Part shown: piece after piece, positions 7,866 through 17,012 of the stretch
Position numbering within the stretch: the first letter of the stretch is position 1
Layout of the letters: every line of letters starts with the position of its first letter
Assembly: GCF_903819335.1 (NCBI RefSeq)
Contig: NZ_CAIJDE010000044.1
Location: 265,003 to 329,002, forward strand
DNA length: 64,000 nucleotides
Source of the DNA: Flavobacterium panici
GTDB lineage: Bacteria; Bacteroidota; Bacteroidia; Flavobacteriales; Flavobacteriaceae
Reading direction: 5' to 3'
The notes under the pieces: model-generated
Told to the model about the DNA's origin: nothing
Database searches by the model: none
Seen by the model: only the letters and a program-made list of their open reading frames with translations
Position numbers and translations under genes: made by a program

Positions 7866-7965
7866 GTGCGTGAAGGATGGGAGCGGCATCCTTTTATGGC
7901 GGGGTTCGCCATAAAAGATATAGCGGACAGCCTGACCCGGAGGGACACGCCATAAAGAAACGACT
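7866..7965. repeat. GC-rich structured intergenic element
   Basis: In the 687-bp gene-free stretch 7563-8249 this segment is clearly richer in G+C than its surroundings. It contains the hairpin TTTTATGGCG-GGGTT-CGCCATAAAA and a GGATGGGAGCGGCATCC hairpin, then CAGCCTGACCCGGAGGGAC. I recall similar sequences as common repeats in Flavobacterium genomes. Whether it is transcribed is unknown. The rest of the stretch holds the palindromic repeats listed separately and no ORF that looks real. Confidence 0.6.
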
Positions 7966-7999
7966 CGCTTTCACAAATTAGATTTTAAGACAAAGTATT

Positions 8000-8170
8000 G
8001 TCATTTCGAAGAACGAGAAATCGCACTTGTATATCGACAGAGAAACTCCACAAACAAAATCGCCAATTTTTGTCATTTCGAGGAACGAGAAATCTTCACA
8101 AGAAACTCGACAAAGTAAATCGCCAATCTTTGTCGAGTTTCTTGTGAAGATTTCTCGTTCCTCGAAATGA
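8000..8170. repeat. Palindromic repeat half copy plus perfect 42-bp inverted repeat
   Basis: A half copy of the GTCATTTCGA repeat begins at 8000. A full copy follows with arms 8073-8114 and 8129-8170 that are exact reverse complements over 42 bp with a 14-bp loop. Such a long perfect stem could fold into a cruciform or a stable RNA hairpin. Confidence 0.85.
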
Positions 8171-8178
8171 TAAAATAA

Positions 8179-8211
8179 AAAATCCGATCTGCTTTCACAA
8201 ATCGGATTTTT
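8179..8211 (-). terminator. Terminator of lpdA
   Basis: AAAAATCCGAT ... ATCGGATTTTT, 38 bp past the lpdA stop codon; same stem as several other terminators in the window. Confidence 0.8.
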
Positions 8212-8249
8212 AAATTGAAAATTATATATGACCGTAAAACGGTATATTT

Positions 8250-9638
8250 TTACAAGTGAATTACTTCGCCGTAAGCATCTGCAACAGCTTCCATAACTGC
8301 CTCGCTCATAGTTGGGTGAGGGTGGATAGATTTAAGGATTTCATGACCTGTAGTTTCTAGTTTACGAGCTACAACTGCTTCTGCAATCATATCTGTAACA
8401 CCAGCACCAATCATGTGGCATCCTAACCATTCTCCGTATTTTGCATCGAAAATTACTTTTACGAATCCGTCTGGAGTTCCTGCAGCTTTTGCTTTTCCTG
8501 AAGCTGAGAATGGGAATTTACCAATTTTTAATTCGTATCCTTTTTCTTTTGCTTGTTTTTCTGTTAAACCTACAGAAGCAATTTCTGGAGTTGCGTAAGT
8601 ACAACCCGGAACGTTTCCGTAATCTATTGGCTGTACGTGAAGTCCTTTAATTTTTTCTACACAGTTAATTCCTTCTGCAGAAGCTACGTGAGCTAAAGCC
8701 TGACCTGGAGTAACGTCTCCAATTGCGTAGTATCCAGGAATGTTAGTTTCGTTGTAAGCGTTTACTAAGATTTTATCTTTGTCAACAGCGATTCCAACTT
8801 CTTCTAAACCAATATTTTCAATGTTTGTTTTGATTCCAACTGCCGAAAGTACGATGTCAGCTTCTAGAACTTCTTCTCCTTTTGCAGTTTTAACAAATGC
8901 TTTTACTCCTGCACCAGTTGTGTCAATGCGCTCAACAGATGAGCTTGTCATAACTTTAATTCCGGCTTTTTTCAAAGAACGCTCAAATTGTTTTGAGATA
9001 TCTTCGTCTTCTACAGGAACTACGTTTGGCATGAATTCTACAATAGTAACATCTGTTCCCATTGAGTTATAGAAGTGAGCAAATTCAACTCCAATTGCTC
9101 CAGAACCTACAATAATCATAGATTTTGGCTGCGTTGGTAATGTCATTGCCTGACGGTAACCAATTACTTTTACACCATCTTGTGGTAAGTTTGGTAACTC
9201 ACGAGAGCGAGCTCCGGTTGCGATGATAATGTGATCAGCGCTGTATTCAGTAACTTTATTATCTTTATCTGTAACGTCAAGTTTTTTTCCTGGTTTTAGT
9301 TTTCCAAAACCTTCGATAACGTCAATTTTGTTTTTTTTCATTAGGAATTGAACACCTTTGCTCATTCCTTCTGCAACACCACGGCTGCGTTGAACAACAG
9401 CAGGAAAATCTTTATCGAATTCAGAAACTTTTAATCCGTAGTCAGAAGCGTGTTTTAAATAATCAAAAACCTGAGCTGATTTTAATAATGCTTTTGTTGG
9501 GATACATCCCCAGTTTAAACATACACCACCAAGGTTTTCTTTTTCAACTACAGCTACTTTAAAGCCTAATTGTGAAGCTCTAATCGCTGTTACATATCCT
9601 CCAGGACCACTTCCTAAAACAATAACGTCGTATTTCAT
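8250..9638 (-). CDS. lpdA: Dihydrolipoyl dehydrogenase
   Basis: This 462-residue enzyme reoxidises dihydrolipoamide with NAD+ as the E3 subunit of pyruvate and 2-oxoglutarate dehydrogenase complexes and of the glycine cleavage system. The FAD-binding motif GSGPGGYVTAIRA is at residues 9-21. The redox-active disulfide is in GGVCLNWGCIPTK (Cys40, Cys45). The NAD-binding motif is GSGAIGVEFAHFYNSMG, and the second FAD motif is YYAIGDVTPG. The dimer domain carries the catalytic HPHPTMSEAVMEA near the C-terminus. The length is normal for the family. The gene is monocistronic, with a terminator behind it and a 568-bp repeat-rich spacer upstream. Confidence 0.97.
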   Translation of the reverse strand: MKYDVIVLGSGPGGYVTAIRASQLGFKVAVVEKENLGGVCLNWGCIPTKALLKSAQVFDYLKHASDYGLKVSEFDKDFPAVVQRSRGVAEGMSKGVQFLMKKNKIDVIEGFGKLKPGKKLDVTDKDNKVTEYSADHIIIATGARSRELPNLPQDGVKVIGYRQAMTLPTQPKSMIIVGSGAIGVEFAHFYNSMGTDVTIVEFMPNVVPVEDEDISKQFERSLKKAGIKVMTSSSVERIDTTGAGVKAFVKTAKGEEVLEADIVLSAVGIKTNIENIGLEEVGIAVDKDKILVNAYNETNIPGYYAIGDVTPGQALAHVASAEGINCVEKIKGLHVQPIDYGNVPGCTYATPEIASVGLTEKQAKEKGYELKIGKFPFSASGKAKAAGTPDGFVKVIFDAKYGEWLGCHMIGAGVTDMIAEAVVARKLETTGHEILKSIHPHPTMSEAVMEAVADAYGEVIHL

Positions 9639-9810
9639 TTTTTGTGTTTTTAGTATTAACTATCGAAAATGAGGTTTATGGATTCCGAAACTCACTTATC
9701 GATTTTCTTTTGTTATTTGTGCTTGCGAATTTAATGATTTATTTTAAAAAGAGTATCATGTAAAAAAGTAAAAAGGTAAAATGTGGAAAATTTGAAATAT
9801 TGATTCATTT

Positions 9811-10199
9811 GTCAGGCTGAGCGAAGTCGAAGCCCTGCTACTTGTAAAAAAGCTCTTCGACTTCGCTCAGAGTGACAGAAATTATTAAATAATAATAAAG
9901 CCACAGATTATCAGGATTAAAAAGATTTTTAAAATCCGTTTAATCTGTGTAATCTGTGGCTATATATTTTGTTGTTATGAAACTATGTGGATGTGCTTTG
10001 CGCGGGCTTCGACTTCGCTCAGCCTGACAAAATAATGGTTAATTGTAAATTATTAATTAAGCATTATCAGCCATTAACAAATTTACAATTAACCATTAAA
10101 CTTTCGTGGAACTATATGGAAGAGTTTTGCGAGAGCTTCGACTTCGCTCAGCCTGACAATCGTTAGGTCAATTAATAATTCACAATTAACCATTTACAA
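9811..10199. repeat. Mixed dispersed repeats in the lpdA upstream spacer
   Basis: The gene-free stretch 9639-10206 holds three or more inverted copies of GTCAGGCTGAGCGAAGTCGA (9811-9876, about 10003-10031 and 10131-10159). It also holds an inverted CCACAGATTA ... TAATCTGTGG repeat at about 9902-9960 and an AATTGTAAAT/ATTTACAATT repeat around 10040-10200. The GTCAGGCTGAG repeat recurs at 57472-57520. No gene is seen here. Confidence 0.8.
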
Positions 10200-10206
10200 T
10201 TAATAA

Positions 10207-10803
10207 TTAAACCTTCACGTGTCCCCAGTTTTCACCGCTGGCAATTCTGCGGATCTGCATTTCGCTTACGCCGAATTGTTTAGCGATCATTTTAAGACGT
10301 GTTTTTTGTTCTGGTCTTGCTAATATTTTTTTAATTAACATGACTTTTGTGGTTGTTAATTTTCGTCCGTCGGCTTTTAAGTTGTGTTCGATCAGGTTTT
10401 TCTTTGCCTGAATCACACGCGGACTTTTGCGGCTGTGCGCCATCATTTCTTGTTTTGTTGCCCAGCGTAAATTGCTGATATCGTCATTGCTTCGGTTGTA
10501 ATCGAGATGCAGGACATAGGTTTGATCTTCTGATTGTTTTGGAAGAAAGTATTGGGCAACTAATTTGTAGAGAAATAAATATTTGTTAATGATTTTGTCA
10601 TCTTTTTTAACCTTAAATCTAAAAGTAGGATATCCATCGCTTAAACCGCCTTTAAGAATTCGGCCATTTTCAATTTCGTCTGTAAAGCTTATTAATCTTC
10701 CTCTGTTTGAAATTGCGTATTTAAGTTGTAATGATGCGTTTATTTCTATTTCTTTGAATTCTTCGTTAGGATAAAATCTGTTGTGTGGCATTTTCTTTTT
10801 CAT
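10207..10803 (-). CDS. NUMOD4/HNH homing-endonuclease-like protein
   Basis: This 198-residue protein has a NUMOD4-like N-terminus (FKEIEINASLQLKYAISNRG, RLISF). An HNH-type core follows, HLDYNRSNDDISNLRWATK, at about residues 119-137. The C-terminal region has a helix-turn-helix-like segment, MIAKQFGVSEMQIRRIASG. These domains are shared with homing endonucleases of introns and phages, but no intron or prophage surrounds it. Such solitary genes are common in Flavobacterium. It may bind DNA as a regulator rather than cut it. It starts after AAATG and stands alone. Confidence 0.75.
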   Translation of the reverse strand: MKKKMPHNRFYPNEEFKEIEINASLQLKYAISNRGRLISFTDEIENGRILKGGLSDGYPTFRFKVKKDDKIINKYLFLYKLVAQYFLPKQSEDQTYVLHLDYNRSNDDISNLRWATKQEMMAHSRKSPRVIQAKKNLIEHNLKADGRKLTTTKVMLIKKILARPEQKTRLKMIAKQFGVSEMQIRRIASGENWGHVKV

Positions 10804-11027
10804 TTAAATTTTTGTCTCTCAAAGATAAAGAATTATGAAATGAAGAAAGTTATATTCTAAGTTACATAATATCAACTTTATGATTCTTATAACGCTATTT
10901 TAACTTTTTAGAATGATTTTGACACTTATTTGGTCAGTTTAAAACTTCAAATTGTGAATTATGCAGTTTTCAATCTTCTACGAAAGCGTAAATTTTAGCA
11001 TTTTTAGTATTTCAGAAATAATAATTT

Positions 11028-11792
11028 TTATTGATCGAGCCAGTTTTTGAAATTATTTATTTCTTTTTTACTGATGATTATCGGGTCGTTTTCGATAGGA
11101 GGAACGGTAAGAATTAGTTCGATTTTTTGATGCGAATGTTTTACGACTTCTTTTATAATATTTCGATGTACGATATATTTTCTGTTTATTTTGAAAAAGA
11201 TAAACGGATCGAGACTGTTTATAATATCAGTAATCGTGCTGTTGTACAAATAACTGTTTCCTGATTTTACATAGATAAATAAATGCTTTCCCGATGCGGC
11301 AAAATAGGTAATTTCAGATTCGTTTACTGAAATTAGTTTATAACCGTGATTTACTAAAAAGTGACGTTGTATTTTGTTTGTTTCAGGATTTTCGATAGCA
11401 ACTAAAGATTGCAGTGTTGCATCGGCATTGAAACTGTCTTTTATTTTTTTGAATTTGGTTAGGGCTTCTAATAGTTCTTGTTCTTCAAAAGGTTTTAAAA
11501 GATAATCGATAGTAAAGTGTTTGAAAACCGAAATGGCATAAGAATCATAAGCGGTAACAAAAATGACAGGGCAGGAGATTGTGGCTTTTTCAAATATTTC
11601 AAGACTTTTTCCGTCGCCTAAATGAATGTCCATAAAGGCTAAGTCAACATTGTTTTGTTTAAAAAATTTGACTGCTTCTTTTACCGATTTTAAAACTGCA
11701 ATTTCGGCTATCTGTAAAATGTCCTGCTGCTCTAAAATTGATTTTAGGTAAGTGGATGCAAGATATTCGTCTTCGACAATGGCAATTTTCAT
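11028..11792 (-). CDS. LytTR-family response regulator
   Basis: This 254-residue regulator has a receiver domain (residues 1-120, acidic pocket EDE at 7-9, phospho-acceptor Asp55 in LAFMDIHLGDG, the Lys of LLKPFEEQEL). A LytTR DNA-binding domain follows (about 145-250, with HLFIYVKSGNSYLYNSTI and FFKINRKYIVHRNIIKEV). LytTR regulators bind pairs of short direct repeats spaced about two helical turns. No kinase is adjacent. The nearest LytS-type kinase is at 19687-21258, on the far side of the protease-SusC-SusD operon, and it carries the kind of repeats expected for LytTR at its 3' end. I infer they form one regulatory system. Confidence 0.9.
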   Translation of the reverse strand: MKIAIVEDEYLASTYLKSILEQQDILQIAEIAVLKSVKEAVKFFKQNNVDLAFMDIHLGDGKSLEIFEKATISCPVIFVTAYDSYAISVFKHFTIDYLLKPFEEQELLEALTKFKKIKDSFNADATLQSLVAIENPETNKIQRHFLVNHGYKLISVNESEITYFAASGKHLFIYVKSGNSYLYNSTITDIINSLDPFIFFKINRKYIVHRNIIKEVVKHSHQKIELILTVPPIENDPIIISKKEINNFKNWLDQ

Positions 11793-11950
11793 TTTCCTTT
11801 TGAGATAAGTTAAAAAGTTTCATTTTTAAGTGAGAAGCTCTTAAATGATTTTGCAAATATAATTGTCTATAGTTTTTTTACAACAAGTTTTTATAGGAGT
11901 TTGCAGTTTTGTTGTTATTTAATCTTTTTTGTTATGTTTTACATATTACT

Positions 11951-12249
11951 TGTGGTTTCAACTATGGGTTATGGATCGTGATTATATTGTGTTCCCGTGG
12001 TTGAAACCACGGGCTATGTTTATTAAATTGTTAATGAAAATTCAATGTTTCTATTTCAAATATAGCCTGTGGTTTTAACTATGGGTTATGGATTGTGATT
12101 ATATCGTGTTCCCGTGGTTGAAACCACGGGCTGTGTTTATTTAAGCTTTAATCAAAATTTAATTTTATTTCAAATATAGCCTGTGGTTTCAACCACAGGA
12201 AACGAACCGTGATTTATTGTGTTCTAACGTTTGAAACCGTTCACAATGT
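11951..12249. repeat. Three-copy tandem array, about 115-bp period
   Basis: Three imperfect copies begin at 11951, 12069 and 12182 with TGTGGTTTCAACTATGGGTT or close variants. Copies 1 and 2 include the hairpin CCCGTGGTTGAAACCACGGG. The array occupies most of the 528-bp space between the SusD gene and the LytTR regulator. No ORF of note is inside. It looks like an expanded REP-type element. Confidence 0.85.
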
Positions 12250-12269
12250 TCTTGATGTAAATAAATGCA

Positions 12270-12301
12270 AAAGAGGCCCAGCTTTGCAACTGGACCTCTT
12301 T
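12270..12301. terminator. Terminator of the protease-SusC-SusD operon
   Basis: AAGAGGCCCAG-CTTTGCAA-CTGGACCTCTT forms an 11-bp stem with one G-T pair, 20 bp past the SusD stop, with an A run on one side and T-rich sequence on the other. Confidence 0.8.
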
Positions 12302-12321
12302 AAAAAAAAAACAATAGGTAT

Positions 12322-13641
12322 TTATAGATTGGGATTGTTTAATCTCGCGTCTGCTGGGTAAATAATGGTATATCGCGGATCGTTTTGTATCAATGTATAA
12401 TTATCACCGTCAAAAGTGTGAACGATTTGTTTTTGAGATGTTCTTCTCAAATCAAACCAACGTTGTCCTTCAACAGCAAACTCACGGTGTCTTTCTTCGT
12501 AAATGAAATTTGTTAAATCTGCAGCATTCATTGCGTTAACTTCAATTTCAAGTTGTACATAAGCTGTAGCAGTGTATCTGTTTTTGATAAAACTTAAAAC
12601 AGTTGTTTTAGCATCAGCAATATTGTTCAGTTTTAATGAAGTTTCTGCTTTTGTTAAATATAACTCAGAAGTTCTGAAAGAACATTTTTGATCAATATTT
12701 CCACCTTTTTGAATTCTGTAACGGCTTCCGCTTGCTAAGAAATATAGAGGAAAACGTAAATCAGTTGTTTTGCTGTAAGCAGCAATTAAATCTGGTGAAG
12801 CATAAACGGCACCTTTTAAGTTGTTTATTAAACCATCTTCAAGAGCTAAAATAGATTCTTTTGAATCGTATTTTGTTGCAAATACAGGTGTAGCCTTTAA
12901 ATCAACTAAAGCGTTGTTAATTGCTAACGCTTTGTTTGCAGCGTCAAGCGATTTTTGCCATTGTTGTACATATAAATAAATACGGCTTTCTAAACTGTAT
13001 AAAGCAACTTTAGAGAAACGGTAGTTTAAACCTTTTGTTTGAGAATCTTTGTTGATGAATTTTTCAGCTTCCTGAGTATCAGAAATAATTTGATTGTAAA
13101 TTACTTCTACTGTCTGAGGTACGAAAGCTTGCTCTAAATCAATTTCTAACGCTAAAGGAACTCCTTTGTCTGAACCTGCTGTTGCTGCATTATATGGTTT
13201 TCCAAAAAGGTTAATTAAATCAAAGTAAGCCATTGCTCTTAAAGCATACGCTTCTCCAACTAACTGGTTTCTTTCTGGAGATACATCTAATTTTTTAGAC
13301 GCTTCGTTAATGATTACGTTCGTATAAAAGATAGTTTTGTATAAATCTGCATATTGAAAAGTAGTTGTAATACGATCCGGATTTGCATCTTTCCAAATAT
13401 AAATATCTCTATAGTATGTTACGTCATCACTAAATTCATTCATCGTTAATTCGTCTGTACGAACTGCCGTTAATGATTTGTGTTCAGGATATACGTCGTA
13501 TCCTTTTGTTAAAACTGCGCGGTACTGCTCTAATGTTTCCGGGATAACACGACCAACTGGTTGGATATCCAGATAGTCATCACAGCTTGTTACTGCAAGT
13601 GCTGCAGCAAAAAGTAGTATATATTTTGAGAATTTTTTCAT
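12322..13641 (-). CDS. SusD/RagB-family outer-membrane lipoprotein
   Basis: This 439-residue lipoprotein has a signal sequence with lipobox LAVTSC (Cys20) and an acidic DDYLDIQP start after the cysteine, typical of SusD. TPR-like helices follow (GEAYALRAMAYFDLINLFGKPY at about residues 130-150). The C-terminal RHREFAVEGQRWFDLRRTSQ is the usual SusD end. SusD proteins lie on the cell surface and lid the SusC channel. The gene follows SusC by 11 bp, and a terminator follows it. The partner protease upstream suggests the cargo is a peptide rather than a glycan. Confidence 0.93.
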   Translation of the reverse strand: MKKFSKYILLFAAALAVTSCDDYLDIQPVGRVIPETLEQYRAVLTKGYDVYPEHKSLTAVRTDELTMNEFSDDVTYYRDIYIWKDANPDRITTTFQYADLYKTIFYTNVIINEASKKLDVSPERNQLVGEAYALRAMAYFDLINLFGKPYNAATAGSDKGVPLALEIDLEQAFVPQTVEVIYNQIISDTQEAEKFINKDSQTKGLNYRFSKVALYSLESRIYLYVQQWQKSLDAANKALAINNALVDLKATPVFATKYDSKESILALEDGLINNLKGAVYASPDLIAAYSKTTDLRFPLYFLASGSRYRIQKGGNIDQKCSFRTSELYLTKAETSLKLNNIADAKTTVLSFIKNRYTATAYVQLEIEVNAMNAADLTNFIYEERHREFAVEGQRWFDLRRTSQKQIVHTFDGDNYTLIQNDPRYTIIYPADARLNNPNL

Positions 13642-13652
13642 CTTTATTTTTA

Positions 13653-16600
13653 TTAGAAAGTTACATTACATCCTAAAGTGAATGACTTAGGAACTGGTTG
13701 TGCATAAATGTTTCCGAAAGTTTCAGGGTCAAAGTAACCTTTGTAATCAGAACTAATTACGAATAAGTTTCTAGCTTCAACATTAAGTCTGATGCTTGAA
13801 ATGTTAATTTGATCTGTAAATGCTTTAGGGAATGTATAACCTAAACGCAAACTGCTTAATCTCATATAACTCATTTCGCTAACCCATGTATCTAAATAAT
13901 TGTAGGTTGGAATTTGATTTTGCCCAGAATACCATAGGTATGCCATATAAGAATCTCCTGTTCCTGAATCTTTACTAGTGATTCCTGGTAAGTTAGAAGA
14001 TGTATTAGTTGGTGACCATGCATCTAAAATATCTCTACTGTAGTTTTGTCCTCTGTCTACGATAGTTCCGTTGTATGGAGGAGTTTTTGTAACAGTTTGT
14101 TTAATATTAAATGAAGCAGCAATTGTTAAGTCAAAATTACTTACTTTAAATGTGTTGGTAATACCTCCTGTAAATTTAGGGTCTCTGTCTCCTAAGTAAG
14201 TAAACAAATCTCTAAATTCAGCAGCTGATAAGTTTGACTGTGCCAATTCTCCCGGGAAAATATCTGCAAATGGATCATATAAACCAAAGAATGTTTGAGA
14301 GTTTACAGTTTCTCCTTTTTTATTGATAAATAAAGGATATCCGTTTTCGTCGATTCCGTTTGTTTTAAATCCGAATACTGCATTTACCGGACGTCCTTCT
14401 CTATTAGGTAAGTAGTCAGTATCACGTACTTCGATACGGTCTATGTTACTTTTGTTATGAGAAAAGTTAATACTTGTATTCCATTGAAAGTTTGGACGGT
14501 CAATGTTTTTTGTAGACAAAGTAATTTCGTAACCTTTATTGCTTACTTGTGCCCAGTTCATGTTAGTATATTCGAAACCATTTTCTAATGGAAGCGCTCT
14601 TAAACCAATTAAGTCAGAACTTTTTCTTCCGTATAAATCAGTTACAAGGCTAATACGATTGTTGAATAAACCTATATCAGCACCAACGTTTGTGTTAGTA
14701 GTTTTTTCCCAACGTAATTTTTCGTTTGGCGGGCTGTCAACTGTAATAATTGGCTCAGTTTGTCCTGGCAAAATAATAGTTGTTCCGTTAGTACCCATTA
14801 CGTAAGGAGAAGTATTTTTGTCAATATTTCCTTGTAAACCGTAAGAAGCACGAAGTCTTAAGTTAGAAAGTGTTAAGTTATCTTTTAAGAAATCTTCTTC
14901 AGACACTGCCCAAGATGCAGATGTTGACCAAAGTGGTAAATATTTGTATTTAGGATCTACACCAAATAAATCTGAACCATCGTATCTCACACTTCCAAAT
15001 ACACTATATTTTCTGTTGTAAGTATAAGCTGCTGTAGCGAAGAAAGAAGCAAAAGCATTTTCATTTTCACTTTTAGCATATTGTTTATAATCAGATTCCT
15101 TAGCGAAACCAGCGTTAGGGAAAAGAATTGGCTGTGTAGTTAAATTTTTCTCATCAAAACCAAATCCTTTAGTTGAAACAGATGTTGTGTAGTTTCTTCT
15201 TAACTCATTACCAACCATTGCTTCGATTTCGTGTTTCTCAGCAATTTCAGTTTTGTAACTTATCATTGTTTTCAAGTTATACTGAAAAAAGTCTGTATTT
15301 GAGTTTTGAATAATTCCACCTTCCGGAAGGAAATAATTGTAAGCTCCGTTAGTAAAATAACGTGATTTTTCTTTTTGCTTTCTTGTGTAATAAGTTTCTT
15401 TACCAGCAAATTTTTCGCTAGCAGTATTGTCTAATTGTAAACCTAATTGAGACGTTACTTTTAAGTCTTTAGTAACTTTATATTCAGCATCTAATAATGC
15501 TTTAATAGCTCTTGTTTTTAAATCGTAAGAAGTATTTGCTCTTTCTTCCAAGATATTAAAAGGAACATAGCGACCAGAATAACCAGCGATGTCCGGGTCA
15601 TATTTATAACTTCCATCTTCGTTGTATGGAGTTAAATATGGATTTACGTTTCTTGAGTAATTTGATGGGTTTGTAAACGCATCTGTATCTGTAAGGTAAG
15701 ATGTAGTTTTGTTTTCAGAACCAAAAATACCAACACCAACTTTAAACTTATCTGTTATTTGGTAGTTGTTTTTTAATGTTAAGTTGTAACGTTTGAAACC
15801 AGTTCCAATAGTCGCTCCTTTTTCATCATAGTATCCTAAAGAGAAATAGTAATCTGATTTTTCTCCACCACCAGATAAACTTAAACCATGCTGCGTGTTG
15901 ATAGCTGTTTGGTATAATAAGTTACCCCAGTTTGTGTTGTTTCCTCTTAAAGAATTGATAGATTGTTGTGATGCAGGGCTTAAAGCAGAAAATCCTCCAG
16001 CTCTGTAAGCGTCTAATTCACCAGCTCCGTTTAGGATACGAGAAATATCTCCGCCAGTGTCTCTGTAAGTCAAATCTGCACGGCTTGCCATGTTAAGTTC
16101 TAAATCAATTTTCTCATTTGAGTTCATCAAGTTTAATTTAGAAAACTCAGGTCTTTGTGTGATAAATGTATTCGTATTGAAACTTACTACCATTTTACCA
16201 GCTCTACCTTTTTTAGTAGTTACCACGATTACACCATTTGCAGCACGCGCACCGTAAATAGCAGTTGCAGCAGCATCTTTTAAAATCGTAATATCTTTAA
16301 TATCGTCTGGATTTAAACCAGCAATAGAGTAGTTGCCTAATACGTCGATATTGTCTTTGTCAAAGTTTTTAGGAACTTCATTTCCTTCTAATGGCAATCC
16401 ATCAAGTACCCATAAAGGATCTTGTGTACCGTTAAGAGAAGCTGTACCCCTGATTCTGATTTTCGCAGGCGCTCCAGGTGCTCCAGATGGTGTGCTTACA
16501 GCAACTCCGGCAATTTGTCCAACTAATAATTGGTCAATACTAGAAACCCCTGTTTGCTGGATTGCAGACATGTCGATTTTTGAAACCGCAGCAGTAAGTT

Positions 16601-16991
16601 TTCTTTTCTCAATTTTTTGGTAACCTGTTACAACAACCTCCTGAAGTTTTGCAGTTTCAGATGTTAAGTTGATCGTATAATTTTTTTGAGCAGAAAGTTC
16701 AAGAGTATACGATTTGTATCCCATGAAAGTAACTCTCAAAGAAGTAATGTTTTTTGAAATTTTCAAAGAGAATTTACCGTCGAAATCAGTAGTAGTTCCG
16801 ATTCCTTCACTTTGAATAATACCTGCCATAGCAGTTTTGTTTGAGATAGAATTGTTCTCAACAAAGATCGATGCACCAGGAATTGGCGACAAGTCAGCTT
16901 CATCTTGAATGATCCCCGTAATAGTTCGGGTTTCCTGCGCATATCCTGCGATGGCCAGGAACAGCAGTAGGGCATGTAGAATTTTTTTCAT
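13653..16991 (-). CDS. SusC/RagA-family TonB-dependent transporter
   Basis: This 1112-residue protein has a signal peptide (MKKILHALLLFLAIAGYAQ) and a carboxypeptidase-regulatory-like domain (about 22-110). The plug domain carries the SusC markers LQEVVVTGY, VDQLL-type VGQIAGVAV, and DITILKDAAATAIYGARAAN (about 115-270). A long 22-strand barrel follows to the end. It imports bulky oligomers with TonB energy. The gene is 21 bp after the protease stop and 11 bp before SusD, so it lies in one operon with both. Its size is normal for the family. The insertion in the N-terminal domain (NNSISNKTAMAGIIQSEGIG) is unusual but seen in some SusC groups. Confidence 0.95.
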   Translation of the reverse strand: MKKILHALLLFLAIAGYAQETRTITGIIQDEADLSPIPGASIFVENNSISNKTAMAGIIQSEGIGTTTDFDGKFSLKISKNITSLRVTFMGYKSYTLELSAQKNYTINLTSETAKLQEVVVTGYQKIEKRKLTAAVSKIDMSAIQQTGVSSIDQLLVGQIAGVAVSTPSGAPGAPAKIRIRGTASLNGTQDPLWVLDGLPLEGNEVPKNFDKDNIDVLGNYSIAGLNPDDIKDITILKDAAATAIYGARAANGVIVVTTKKGRAGKMVVSFNTNTFITQRPEFSKLNLMNSNEKIDLELNMASRADLTYRDTGGDISRILNGAGELDAYRAGGFSALSPASQQSINSLRGNNTNWGNLLYQTAINTQHGLSLSGGGEKSDYYFSLGYYDEKGATIGTGFKRYNLTLKNNYQITDKFKVGVGIFGSENKTTSYLTDTDAFTNPSNYSRNVNPYLTPYNEDGSYKYDPDIAGYSGRYVPFNILEERANTSYDLKTRAIKALLDAEYKVTKDLKVTSQLGLQLDNTASEKFAGKETYYTRKQKEKSRYFTNGAYNYFLPEGGIIQNSNTDFFQYNLKTMISYKTEIAEKHEIEAMVGNELRRNYTTSVSTKGFGFDEKNLTTQPILFPNAGFAKESDYKQYAKSENENAFASFFATAAYTYNRKYSVFGSVRYDGSDLFGVDPKYKYLPLWSTSASWAVSEEDFLKDNLTLSNLRLRASYGLQGNIDKNTSPYVMGTNGTTIILPGQTEPIITVDSPPNEKLRWEKTTNTNVGADIGLFNNRISLVTDLYGRKSSDLIGLRALPLENGFEYTNMNWAQVSNKGYEITLSTKNIDRPNFQWNTSINFSHNKSNIDRIEVRDTDYLPNREGRPVNAVFGFKTNGIDENGYPLFINKKGETVNSQTFFGLYDPFADIFPGELAQSNLSAAEFRDLFTYLGDRDPKFTGGITNTFKVSNFDLTIAASFNIKQTVTKTPPYNGTIVDRGQNYSRDILDAWSPTNTSSNLPGITSKDSGTGDSYMAYLWYSGQNQIPTYNYLDTWVSEMSYMRLSSLRLGYTFPKAFTDQINISSIRLNVEARNLFVISSDYKGYFDPETFGNIYAQPVPKSFTLGCNVTF

Positions 16992-17012
16992 GTTTTGGGT
17001 TTGGGTTATGTA

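Noticed and set aside
10207..10803. Mobile intron or prophage marked by the HNH/NUMOD4 gene
   Set aside because: No intron boundaries, split gene, phage genes or attachment repeats surround it.
11951..12249. CRISPR array or attachment site
   Set aside because: Units are about 115 bp and similar along their whole length; no integrase or tRNA is near.
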